DNA of 30,725 nucleotides from Chloroflexota bacterium (lineage in GTDB: Bacteria > Chloroflexota > Anaerolineae > Aggregatilineales > UBA3940), in NCBI GenBank assembly GCA_024643825.1, contig JAHEME010000001.1, positions 1 through 30,725 on the forward strand, written 5' to 3'. Shown in pieces: positions 15,698 through 23,389 of this stretch. The translations under genes were made by a program, and so were the position numbers. Each line of letters opens with the position of its first letter. Positions within the stretch are counted from its first letter, which is position 1. A model generated the notes under the pieces. That model made no database searches. It was not told where the DNA came from and saw only the letters and a list, made by a program, of their open reading frames with translations.

Positions 15698-17065
15698 ATG
15701 CCCATGTCATTGACTCAGTCTGAGAACATTCCATCGGTTGTGATCTATAACAATCTGGAAACGTTCTATGAGTTTCTGGATCGAACGAACGATGAGACCG
15801 TCGTTCAGAAAAGGCTCTACCGGGGAGATCGTGCGTTGTTGTGGCTGGGGAAAAGCAAACTTGTCTTTGCGACAGCCAGCCCTCAGCATCTATCGTACCT
15901 ACAAAACCATCTCGGCTATGCAGGGACAAGTCTGCTAACGCCGGATGAACCGTCTGCCTGGCTTTCCAGGGACATATTGAGGGAAGATCACCTGTTGGTC
16001 CATCTCGTCGAATATGCTGGGCCTGACCGCAAGGTGCAGTTGATTCCGTATGCTACAACCCCCCACTTCCTGCATCTAGCTGATGTGCTGCGCAACGAAT
16101 ACGGCTTGACCGTTACCCTTCCAGAAAGCCCAACGCCTCAGAACTTATGGCTTCGCGACTATGTGGATACGAAATCAGGTTTTCGGGTGATGATGTCTAC
16201 TGTCCTGCGGAACATGGATGCTAGGCTGCCGCAGGCGTTTGTGTGCAAAAATATCGAAGGGGCAACTAGCGCAGCTTGCTGGTTCTTAACGCATGAGAGA
16301 AGCTGTATTGTCAAGGCAGATATAGGGGAAGGCAGCCTGGGTCACTATGTAGTTGATCCTTCAATTATCTCTGATCTTGACGAAATCAGCGTCGCCCTGA
16401 GTCAGGACGCATTCTTAAAGAATGATCTCATCATTGTTGAGGAATTCATTCAAGCGTCCCATGGTCTTTCTCCTTCGCTTGAGTTCTTTGTGCCGCCACA
16501 TGGCGAAGGCTCTCCTCAGGCAACTTACCTTGCCAACCAGCTATTCCTTCAGAGTGGCGGGTTTGCTGGCGTTCTTATCAGCCGGGAATTGGAAGAAGCA
16601 TCATGGGTTGCCCCTCTGCGTGAAGCGGGTTTGGCGATTGCCAGCCAGCTTCAAAGTATGGGCTACGTAGGTCATTTTGATCTCGATGCGGTGGTCGATG
16701 ACGATAACACGGTGTACCTTCTTGAGATCAATGCACGCCGCACTGGGGGAACGCACACCCACGAGTTTGCCTGTCACCTCTTTGGCGAAGACTATCTGGA
16801 GAGGATCACACTGATTAGTCAGAACAAGATACCCAGTAGCGGCATCGCAGGGTTTGATGAACTGTTAGCCGCGATTGGTGATCTTCAATATCCCATACAA
16901 GGCGCAGAGCGTGGAGTTGTGATCACGACGACCTCGGCATTAGAGGTAGGAGAGTTTGGCTGCGTGATTGTTGCTTCTACCACGGATGATGCTATGGCGA
17001 TGCAAAAGCATCTCATGCACCGGATCAATCGCACCCAGGAGTTTATTGCCGTCAAACAATCGTAG
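15698..17065 (+). CDS. ATP-grasp domain protein (carboxylate-amine ligase-like)
   Basis: This is a 455-aa soluble protein. After a pre-ATP-grasp region (about 1-150) comes an ATP-grasp fold: Lys206 in I-V-K-A-D, the flexible Gly loop G-E-G-S-L-G (210-215), E-E (248-249) at the hinge, and metal ligands in F-D-L-D (327-330) and L-L-E-I-N-A-R (341-347). ATP-grasp enzymes join a carboxylate to an amine or thiol through an acyl phosphate. The R-R-T-G-G-T-H after the metal site resembles the PGM1-like peptide ligases and their relatives. The ATG at 15698 is used; ATG 15704 is equally possible, and neither has a strong ribosome site. It starts 27 bases after the HAMP gene. Substrates are unknown. 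Confidence 0.83.
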   Translation: MPMSLTQSENIPSVVIYNNLETFYEFLDRTNDETVVQKRLYRGDRALLWLGKSKLVFATASPQHLSYLQNHLGYAGTSLLTPDEPSAWLSRDILREDHLLVHLVEYAGPDRKVQLIPYATTPHFLHLADVLRNEYGLTVTLPESPTPQNLWLRDYVDTKSGFRVMMSTVLRNMDARLPQAFVCKNIEGATSAACWFLTHERSCIVKADIGEGSLGHYVVDPSIISDLDEISVALSQDAFLKNDLIIVEEFIQASHGLSPSLEFFVPPHGEGSPQATYLANQLFLQSGGFAGVLISRELEEASWVAPLREAGLAIASQLQSMGYVGHFDLDAVVDDDNTVYLLEINARRTGGTHTHEFACHLFGEDYLERITLISQNKIPSSGIAGFDELLAAIGDLQYPIQGAERGVVITTTSALEVGEFGCVIVASTTDDAMAMQKHLMHRINRTQEFIAVKQS

Positions 17066-17095
17066 TCTTGATTGGTGTTCCCGTACGAATGCTGA

Positions 17096-17123
17096 TAGAC
17101 TTCTCGACAGAAGTCACTATAAT
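17096..17123 (+). promoter_or_regulatory. Promoter of the MinD-like gene
   Basis: A perfect -10 TATAAT (17118-17123) lies 16 bases after TAGACT (17096-17101), a -35 matching four of six positions. The transcript would start near 17130, about 60 bases before the ATG at 17192. An inverted repeat fills the spacer. Confidence 0.55.
17098..17115. promoter_or_regulatory. Palindrome in the promoter spacer, operator candidate
   Basis: GACTTCT (17098-17104), a CGAC centre and AGAAGTC (17109-17115) form a perfect 7-bp inverted repeat. It overlaps the -35 and ends 2 bases before the -10. A dimeric regulator bound here would block RNA polymerase. It could also form a small hairpin if transcribed from upstream. 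Confidence 0.4.
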
Positions 17124-17191
17124 AGCAGTTTCTTTGGCACAACCATTCTTCTGAAAATCCGTAGTTCGGACAGCAAAGAGGGAGATCCACA

Positions 17192-17971
17192 ATGGCGAAA
17201 ATCATATCTGTTCACTCCTTCCGGGGCGGGACGGGTAAATCAAACACGACAGCAAATCTCGCAACGATCTTGGCCCGCAAGGGGTTAAAGGTTGGTGTAG
17301 TTGATACCGACATTCAATCGCCAGGGATTCATGTGCTGTTCGGTCTTCAAGAAGATGAAATGAAGCATTCCCTCAACGACTATCTCTGGGGAAAATGCGA
17401 AATCCAGGAGACCGCAGTTGATGTGACTTCGCACCTGGGGAAAGACATTGCGGGGAAGGTGCTCGTGATCCCGGAAGGCCAGGTCTATCTCATCCCCTCC
17501 AGCATTAAAGCAGGTGAGATTGCACGCGTTCTGCGCGAGGGATACGATGTGGGCCTTCTCAATGATGGCTTCCACGAGCTTATTGAAGAGCTTGGGCTGG
17601 ATGTATTGATGATCGATACCCACCCTGGCCTGAATGAGGAAACGCTACTTTCGATTGCCATCTCTGATTCACTCGCCATTGTGATGCGCCCCGACTCGCA
17701 GGACTATCAGGGTACAAGCGTCACAGTCGAAGTTGCCCGCAAGCTTGATGTCCCCAATTTGCTCATCGTAATCAACAAGGTGCCAAGCGTTTTTGATGTT
17801 GATGAAGTCAAGAAAACTGTGGAAAAGACCTACAATGCGACGGTCGGGGCCGTGCTTCCCCACTCGGAAGAGATGATGACACTGGCTAGTGCGGGAGTTT
17901 TTGCACTGAGTTATCCAGAACATCCCATTACCAAGCAATATGAGGCGCTGGCAAACCTCCTTATGAAGTAA
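17192..17971 (+). CDS. MinD/ParA-family P-loop ATPase
   Basis: This 259-aa cytoplasmic ATPase has an N-terminal P-loop reading F-R-G-G-T-G-K-S-N (10-18), with Arg11 where most MinD/ParA proteins have the signature lysine. Switch I is V-D-T-D (37-40) and Walker B contains L-M-I-D-T-H-P-G. No C-terminal amphipathic helix typical of MinD is obvious, and no MinC, MinE or ParB lies nearby. Chromosome partition or division-site placement is therefore not supported. The neighbours (HAMP sensor, ATP-grasp, cyclase) suggest an ATP-dependent signalling or positioning switch. It has its own promoter and is closed by a good terminator. Confidence 0.9.
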   Translation: MAKIISVHSFRGGTGKSNTTANLATILARKGLKVGVVDTDIQSPGIHVLFGLQEDEMKHSLNDYLWGKCEIQETAVDVTSHLGKDIAGKVLVIPEGQVYLIPSSIKAGEIARVLREGYDVGLLNDGFHELIEELGLDVLMIDTHPGLNEETLLSIAISDSLAIVMRPDSQDYQGTSVTVEVARKLDVPNLLIVINKVPSVFDVDEVKKTVEKTYNATVGAVLPHSEEMMTLASAGVFALSYPEHPITKQYEALANLLMK

Positions 17972-18003
17972 CAAGAACGACAATTCCTCTGGTTTCGTTT
18001 GTG

Positions 18004-18033
18004 AATCCCTCTGTAGCGTTAGAGGGATTTTTT
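18004..18033 (+). terminator. Rho-independent terminator after the MinD-like gene
   Basis: AATCCCTCT (18004-18012) pairs with AGAGGGATT (18021-18029) around an 8-nt loop, and the T-run extends to 18033. The next gene's ribosome site follows almost at once. Confidence 0.88.
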
Positions 18034-18050
18034 GTCGAGGGGTGAAGTCC

Positions 18051-18797
18051 ATGAATCAAAATACGAAGCAAAAAACGCCATCGCGCGTTTTGGTGATCGC
18101 GGCCCATGCCGATGATATCGAGTTTGGCGCTTCTGGCAGTATTGCTCGTTGGATAAACGAAGGTGCTCAAGTAACCTATTGCATCGTCACCGATAATTCA
18201 GCGGGAAGCAATGATCCAGCCGCCGATCTAGCATGGCTGGTCATAAAGCGAGAAGAGGAGCAGAGAGCATCAGCCGCAGTTATTGGTGTGACGGATGTTC
18301 GTTTTCTCGGCTATCGCGATGGCGACCTTCAGCCTACGATGGAACTTAGACGCGCCCTCACCCGCATTATCCGGGAGGTTCGTCCAGATCGCGTGTTATC
18401 CCCTGACCCCACAACCGTTCTTATCGAAAATTTCTATGTCAATCACCCGGATCATCGCGCCGTGGGCGAAGCTGCATTGTATGCCGTGTTTCCCAGTGCG
18501 GGGACAAGACCCATTTTCCCCGATCTGCTGGTAGAGGGCTACGAACCACACGATGTCCGGGATTTATATCTGATGCTTAGCAACCAGCCTGACGTTTTTG
18601 TGGATATTACCGATACAATTGACCTGAAAGTCGAAGCATTGTTGTGCCATGAATCACAGGTAGGCCCAGAGGTAGAAGAGGAGATCCGCAGATATGGGGC
18701 AGAAGATGGGAAGTTAGCTGGCTATGCCTATGGCGAATCGTTTCGCGTAATGCACATCAAGTCTGACGATAAATCGGAAGCAGCCACGAACGCTTAA
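18051..18797 (+). CDS. PIG-L/LmbE-family zinc deacetylase
   Basis: This 248-aa soluble enzyme belongs to the family that removes N-acetyl groups from amino sugars (GlcNAc-PI, GlcNAc-inositol, bacillithiol or mycothiol precursors, chitobiose). The zinc motif A-H-A-D-D (18-22) gives His19 and Asp22, and N-H-P-D-H-R (131-136) gives the second histidine. The ATG at 18051 is preferred to GTG 18042 because GAGGGGTG lies 6 bases before it. It sits alone between a terminator and a convergent gene, so its substrate cannot be read from context. Its stop codon shares the palindrome TTAA with the stop of the opposite hydrolase gene. Confidence 0.92.
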   Translation: MNQNTKQKTPSRVLVIAAHADDIEFGASGSIARWINEGAQVTYCIVTDNSAGSNDPAADLAWLVIKREEEQRASAAVIGVTDVRFLGYRDGDLQPTMELRRALTRIIREVRPDRVLSPDPTTVLIENFYVNHPDHRAVGEAALYAVFPSAGTRPIFPDLLVEGYEPHDVRDLYLMLSNQPDVFVDITDTIDLKVEALLCHESQVGPEVEEEIRRYGAEDGKLAGYAYGESFRVMHIKSDDKSEAATNA

Positions 18798-19453
18798 GCC
18801 GTGTGCGAGATCACTGAATCAAGCATCTTTGCAATCGCATCCAGTTCGTCACGATTTACCATATGCCCCATGCCAGGGTACAAGCGCACATCAACGCTTG
18901 CGCCGAGATTCTCCATGATGTTCCCGGATAGTCTCACACGTTCCTCTGGAATGTATGGATCAACTGTACTGCAACCCAGAAAGACCGGGGTCTTGTCAAA
19001 GAAGCCGGGATAGTCCTGCAAGTCCTCATCGCTCCCAATCAATCCCCCGCTTAGAGCCACCATTCCCCCATAATCTCGCGGATTGCGGGCCGCATATTCC
19101 AGCGAAAGACATGCCCCTTGGGAGAATCCCAGCAAGAAGACCCGATGAGGAGGAATATTTGCTTCTTCTACCATACGGAAAAGGCCATCGACCCTGTTTA
19201 GAGCCGAATCAAGCCAGGGTTGATTGGCACTTTGAGGAATCAGAAAAGATTGCGGATACCAGGTCGCCTGAAATGCGGCTGGCGCAAGATAGATGACGTT
19301 TCCCGGATCGATTTCAGCCGCCAGCCCCAGAATATCTTCTGGTGACGCGCCACGTCCGTGAAGCAGGATCATCGCAGCTTTGGCTTGTTCGATGGGCGCA
19401 CCATAAGTGAGCGTATGGGTTGTGGCATGCGGGTCATTCGCAGCAAAATTCAT
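18794..19453 (-). CDS. Alpha/beta hydrolase, phospholipase/carboxylesterase family (MhqD-like)
   Basis: This 219-aa esterase of the Abhydrolase_2 type has its catalytic triad visible: Ser111 in G-F-S-Q-G, Asp165 in S-T-V-D-P and His197 in G-M-G-H. The L-H-G-R-G near residue 31 forms the oxyanion hole. Its ATG shares one base with the stop of the ring-cleaving dioxygenase gene (TGATG), so the two are translationally coupled. In Bacillus the hydrolase MhqD and dioxygenases MhqO/E/A are co-regulated and protect against quinones. The pairing here suggests the same job. The overlap with the PIG-L gene at the 3' end is 4 bases, tail to tail. Confidence 0.9.
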   Translation of the reverse strand: MNFAANDPHATTHTLTYGAPIEQAKAAMILLHGRGASPEDILGLAAEIDPGNVIYLAPAAFQATWYPQSFLIPQSANQPWLDSALNRVDGLFRMVEEANIPPHRVFLLGFSQGACLSLEYAARNPRDYGGMVALSGGLIGSDEDLQDYPGFFDKTPVFLGCSTVDPYIPEERVRLSGNIMENLGASVDVRLYPGMGHMVNRDELDAIAKMLDSVISHTA

Positions 19454-20442
19454 CAGGAGATACTCCCCTGTACCGGGATCGTGATTGGCTTCAACCGAGC
19501 TTCAATCGCCTCACGCTGCCTCTCTAACCAGGGGGGTAGCTTTAGAGTTTCGCCTAGGTGAGCTTGGTCTTCGTCATCTGCAAATCCCGGCCCGTTGGTC
19601 GCCAGTTCGATCACATGCCCATCCGGATCGCGCGTATAGATGCTCTTGAAGTACATTCGGTTCATAACCGGGGATACGGATAATCCGGCAGTAACCAACC
19701 TGTGCTGCCACTCTTCCTGGGCATCATCATCAGCGACGGCAAACGCAAAATGGTGAGTCTGCCCTGCGCCAATTTTCGCATGAGTCAGATTCGCAGGGCG
19801 CATCTGTGCATACCGAATCTCACCGCCCCTGCCGCTTTCGTGACCCCATGCCCATTCCGTCTGTCCCGACTCATCGTGAGAAGCTGTTTCCGATAATCGT
19901 TTGAGACCGAACAACTCCTCATAGAACGCACCCGTCCGTTCCAGATCGCTGGCAAACGCCGTGATATGGTGCATTCCATGAGAAAGCGCCATCTCGGAGG
20001 GGATAGCCGAATCGCTATCCATTCCGGGATTTCTCGGTTTCACGGCTTTGTCGCTGGTGATCTTCACGATTACACCATCAGGATCGCGGAAGCAGAGTTC
20101 CTGCCCATTCCCTATTTCGTAAGGGTCTTCAACCGAGATTTCTGCTTGACGCAGACGATCTTTCTACCAACCTATGGCATCAAGGGTCTGGACGCTCAGA
20201 GAAAAGTGGTGCGTTCCTCCGATACCCGGATGCCCCTGCGGGGCTCCGGGCCATTCAAAAAAAGTCACTGCGCTCCCTGGGCTTCCCGCATCATTGCCAA
20301 AATAAAGGTGATACGTGCCCGGATCATCGAAATTGACCGTCTTCTTGACAAAGCGCAGCCCCAGAATTCCTGTATAGAAGTCAATGGTTTGTTGTGCATC
20401 AGAGCACCCAAGCGTGATGTGATGCAGCCCTAGAATTGTCAT
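19453..20442 (-). pseudogene. Ring-cleaving dioxygenase (VOC/glyoxalase fold, MhqO-like) interrupted by one amber codon
   Basis: The two halves of a 329-residue, two-VOC-domain dioxygenase lie in the same frame, split by a single TAG at 20166-20164 (codon 93). The N-terminal half starts M-T-I-L-G-L-H-H-I-T and contains V-N-F-D-D-P-G-T-Y-H. After the stop the frame continues K-D-R-L ... F-R-D-P-D-G and runs through the second domain to L-G-E-T-L-K-L-P-P-W. The residue before the stop is Trp, and many relatives carry W-W-K there, so TGG to TAG is the simplest change. The metal site of the C-terminal domain (G-M-H-H-I, Q-T-H-H-F, V-I-E-L) is intact. The N-terminal domain has Lys for the usual Glu. 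It is either a recent nonsense mutation, a sequencing error or read-through. The second half could also be made alone from a GTG at 20067. Confidence 0.8.
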
Positions 20443-20522
20443 ATCAGATCGTCGTCTCTCTTCCTGCATAGCAGGCAAAACGAAATCGCTGCTTCATTCA
20501 GACGGGACTGACATGCGAAACA

Positions 20523-20849
20523 TTACCGAGGGCAGCCCTGCAAGTCCCATTCATAGTATCCATCGAGAAGTTGGGCCGCTTGCCATGTGTCCCCTGTGTG
20601 CCAAACAACTAGCAAATAAGGGAGTTCACCACTTTGGGTGGTCGCATCGGTCGCAACACAGTATAGTTCATCCGCCCCGCGCACACCGGGGTCGCCCTTG
20701 ACAGTAGACGTAATCGTTGCGTCCGAGAATCCATCGGCTGCCATTTGCTCCATGGCAGTCGACTCTACGGTTGCATTGCCGGAACCCCCGGTAGAGCAAG
20801 CGGTTACTAGGATGATCAATAGGCTTAGTAGTAGAAGAGACTTTTTCAT
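20523..20849 (-). CDS. Small lipoprotein, 108 aa
   Basis: The protein has a classic lipoprotein signal (M-K-K, a leucine-rich core, V-T-A-C with Cys18). A mature part of about 90 residues follows, with cysteines at 64 and 106 that may pair and a Trp/Tyr-rich end. No known family is recognised. The start at 20849 is supported by GGAG 6 bases upstream on the minus strand. The frame stays open upstream to 21401, but that stretch is antisense to the MBOAT gene. It is the first gene of the minus-strand group with the dioxygenase and hydrolase. Its ATG is only 27 bases from the divergent microprotein ATG. Confidence 0.82.
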   Translation of the reverse strand: MKKSLLLLSLLIILVTACSTGGSGNATVESTAMEQMAADGFSDATITSTVKGDPGVRGADELYCVATDATTQSGELPYLLVVWHTGDTWQAAQLLDGYYEWDLQGCPR

Positions 20850-20876
20850 CACGTACTCCGAAGTTTCAGAGGATAT

Positions 20877-21029
20877 ATGCCAGGTCGCAATGGTATCATA
20901 AACTTCCTGCGCTCGTCGATCTTCACCCGCGAAAACCTGTGGGCTGTCGTGATTGCCGTGATGCTCATCTTGATCTTCACTTGCGGCACAATCGGGGTAC
21001 AGCCGCGCTTCATTTACACCGGGTTTTAG
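20877..21029 (+). CDS. DltX-like microprotein with C-terminal FxYxxF motif
   Basis: This 50-aa single-pass membrane protein has a basic N-terminal segment (R4, R12, R18), one TM helix (about 21-36) and a short outside tail ending F-I-Y-T-G-F (45-50). In Dlt systems the small protein DltX ends in a similar F-I-Y-N-E-F. Work on that system assigns the conserved tyrosine a role in passing the acyl group from the MBOAT to the SGNH protein. Here Tyr47 is the equivalent. AGAGG lies 4 bases before the ATG, and the MBOAT gene starts 6 bases after the stop, so the two are surely co-translated. It is the first gene of the acylation operon. Its small size and coupling make it easy to miss. Confidence 0.85.
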   Translation: MPGRNGIINFLRSSIFTRENLWAVVIAVMLILIFTCGTIGVQPRFIYTGF

Positions 21030-21035
21030 CTTATC

Positions 21036-22220
21036 ATGTCCATTCCTCAAATCGCAGCATGGGCAGTAGTTGCAGGGGCCTTTGTCGCTCTGACGATTGT
21101 GGTACATCGCGGTGGCTCTGCAATCTTGCAAGCCAACCTGGTGCTTGTGACCTCTGCAGCGCTGGTATTTGGCATCACCAATCAGTGGATGGCGCTTGCT
21201 CTCTATGGAGTCAGCATTCTTCTGGTTCTGGGCACATGGCGTTTGGGGAAAACGCGCGCATGGTGGGCATGGATCGTTCTGATCATGCTGGTGCTGATCG
21301 GCAGCAAACTGCCTACCACCCTGGGGGCGAATACCAACGGCGCAGCCGAAACAGCAGTCGTGTGGCTGGGTTTCTCCTATCTGGCTTTTCGCTTGATCCA
21401 TATAACCGTTGAATCACATGCAGGTCGCATCAGGGCGATCACCCTGCGTGAGACCTTGATCTATGCCCTTCACCCTGCCAGTCTACTCTCCGGGCCAATT
21501 GATCGTATTCAGAAGTCTGCTGTTTCGCAGCGAGAACCAGCAACCCTGGAGGATGTTCATCAGGGCTTATGGCGAATCATCGGAGGGGCTGTCCTAAAGT
21601 TTGTGATTGCCAACCCGTTATTTAGCTTCATCTCTGTGAACGATATGGCTCGTAACCCGGATCGTCCTACCTATGTAGCTTGGATATGGTTGATTGCCTA
21701 CTCGTTCTATCTACTCGCCGATTTCTCTGCCTATACCAGCATTGCCATTGGTTTTGGACGTGTTGCCGGGCTGATCCTTCCAGAGAACTTCCATCGACCT
21801 TATCTTGCACCGTCGATCAGCGTATTCTGGCAGCGATGGCATATCACCCTGTCAACCTGGGTGCGCGACTATATCTTCTTCCCACTAGCACGTAGTCTGC
21901 GAACGCGGCTCGGAAATCGCGGGCGGGCGGGGATTCAATTCGTGTGCCACCTTGCGACGATGGGAGCCGTCGGGCTGTGGCACGGCTTGAACCCCGGCTT
22001 CTTAATCTGGGGACTCTGGCATGGGCTTGGATTATTCGTGCATGGTCAGTTGGCTCCCCATCTCCCCCGCGCGGGTTCTAGCCACCCATTCGTGGCAGGA
22101 TTTCGCACGCTGCTGAGTATCGGGGCAACCTACTTCTTCGTGATGTTGGGATGGGTCTTCTTTGCGTCCGATCTGCCAACGGCGCTCCGCATCTTTGCGC
22201 GATTATTCGGGGTGGGCTGA
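21036..22220 (+). CDS. MBOAT membrane O-acyltransferase (DltB-like)
   Basis: This 394-aa polytopic protein has about 10-11 TM helices. MBOATs move an acyl group from a carrier across or into the membrane. Conserved features are W-Q-R-W-H-I-T-L-S-T-W with His269, the R-D-Y-I-F-F-P-L that follows, and the catalytic His316 in G-L-W-H-G-L-N-P. The length matches DltB. In Dlt the MBOAT takes the acyl group from the charged carrier protein inside and delivers it outside to DltX and DltD. All those partners are encoded here. The stop overlaps the next start by one base (TGATG). No strong ribosome site lies in the 6-base gap before the ATG, consistent with coupling to the microprotein. Confidence 0.95.
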   Translation: MSIPQIAAWAVVAGAFVALTIVVHRGGSAILQANLVLVTSAALVFGITNQWMALALYGVSILLVLGTWRLGKTRAWWAWIVLIMLVLIGSKLPTTLGANTNGAAETAVVWLGFSYLAFRLIHITVESHAGRIRAITLRETLIYALHPASLLSGPIDRIQKSAVSQREPATLEDVHQGLWRIIGGAVLKFVIANPLFSFISVNDMARNPDRPTYVAWIWLIAYSFYLLADFSAYTSIAIGFGRVAGLILPENFHRPYLAPSISVFWQRWHITLSTWVRDYIFFPLARSLRTRLGNRGRAGIQFVCHLATMGAVGLWHGLNPGFLIWGLWHGLGLFVHGQLAPHLPRAGSSHPFVAGFRTLLSIGATYFFVMLGWVFFASDLPTALRIFARLFGVG

Positions 22221-23389
22221 TGAAACAATCACCGTTCTCTGACGGGAAGATGTTTGCGCGGGTTCTACTGAAAGCCGTGCTCCTGGTTGCTGCTGTGAAT
22301 GTGGCCTTGATTGTTACGGGTTTTAACCCCGTGCAGGTTCTGATCCGGGCGAATATCTGGGATGTTATCGGCGGTGGTAGAGCACGTCTGGCCTACCCCA
22401 GCGACTTTCAGAATGGGCAGCTTCCCCTAGAGGCGTTGCTGGCATCGCATCAGATTAGCGCAGGCCCAAAGCCAGAAAATGAGTATCGCGTCGTGTTTCT
22501 GGGCGAATCCGGCATCGCAGGCTGGGGTGTCTCCGATGAAGATACTCTAGCGGATCAACTGACAGAGCGCGGCATTATACGAGACGCTAGACCAGTAGTG
22601 GCCTATAACCTCGCCTATCCCCAGCCAAGTGCAGCACGTGATGCGTTGATCCTTGATGCAGCGATGGCCTACCATCCCGACCTTGTGATCTGGTTCTTGA
22701 CTCCGGCTGCGCTCGATAACGGCCCTGACATCATCGGGACGAACCGTGTCTTCTTTGATCTGAATCAATCCCGAATGACAACTCTTGTCGATACGTATCC
22801 AGATCTCCTGCAAGCGTGGTATCAGCAGCATCAAAGCGATCTGACCAATCCAAAGCCCGCCTGGATGCGCTTCAGCGGCATCCGCGATCAGGTGCTGCTG
22901 CCGATTTGGATGAATGCCCAGTTTTACGTCCTCATTCCCCCCGATCTGGGCGAATCAGATCGACGAATGGGCAGCGAGTCGATCCCCACAGAAGCGCGCT
23001 ATACATCGGATGCCCCTGGGTTTACTCGGATTCCCAATGAAACATGGAATTTCATTCAGGTCGTCTGCTTGCGAGCGCAGGCGGAAGGCTCTGACCTTTT
23101 GCTGATCAACGAACCAATGCTCGTTGGATCAGGAGCAAATAGCGAGGTGAATTACAATGCAAACTACGCCCGTGATTTCTATGATCGCTATCGGGACACA
23201 CTGGCCCAGGTCGCGAGCGATCACGGAATCCGTTATGCCGATCTATGGAACTTGATTCCTGCCAGTCATTTTACCGATACGCCATTACATAGCGATGCAG
23301 GTGGCTATGCTATACTCTCGGCGGCTCTGGAGGAGTTCCTAACCGGGAGTCAGTGGGGTTCTACATGCCATACAGAGATTCTAGATTGA
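22220..23389 (+). CDS. Membrane-anchored SGNH-fold acyltransferase/hydrolase (DltD/AlgJ-like role)
   Basis: This 389-aa protein has one N-terminal TM anchor (about 15-34, no lipobox) and an extracytoplasmic SGNH domain. Block I is F-L-G-E-S-G (Ser97 as nucleophile). A C-terminal D-T-P-L-H (Asp353, His357) fits block V with one extra residue between the pair. SGNH partners of MBOATs place the acyl group on the final acceptor outside the cell. The start is the ATG at 22220, overlapping the MBOAT stop, with GGGGTGGG upstream. It is longer in the middle than many simple GDSL esterases. The acceptor (teichoic acid, other polymer or glycolipid) is unknown. Confidence 0.88.
   Translation: MKQSPFSDGKMFARVLLKAVLLVAAVNVALIVTGFNPVQVLIRANIWDVIGGGRARLAYPSDFQNGQLPLEALLASHQISAGPKPENEYRVVFLGESGIAGWGVSDEDTLADQLTERGIIRDARPVVAYNLAYPQPSAARDALILDAAMAYHPDLVIWFLTPAALDNGPDIIGTNRVFFDLNQSRMTTLVDTYPDLLQAWYQQHQSDLTNPKPAWMRFSGIRDQVLLPIWMNAQFYVLIPPDLGESDRRMGSESIPTEARYTSDAPGFTRIPNETWNFIQVVCLRAQAEGSDLLLINEPMLVGSGANSEVNYNANYARDFYDRYRDTLAQVASDHGIRYADLWNLIPASHFTDTPLHSDAGGYAILSAALEEFLTGSQWGSTCHTEILD

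Noticed and set aside
17192..17971. Chromosome-partition or division-site role for the MinD-like ATPase
   Set aside because: There is no ParB, parS, MinC or MinE nearby, and the first P-loop lysine is Arg, so only the family-level name is supported.
20164..20166. Amber codon read as pyrrolysine
   Set aside because: Nothing in the window suggests a pyrrolysine system, and family members have Trp at or near the site. A TGG to TAG change is simpler.
20850..21401. Long N-terminal extension of the minus-strand lipoprotein frame
   Set aside because: It is antisense to the MBOAT and microprotein genes and has low-complexity His/Asp/Cys content. The signal peptide and ribosome site place the start at 20849.
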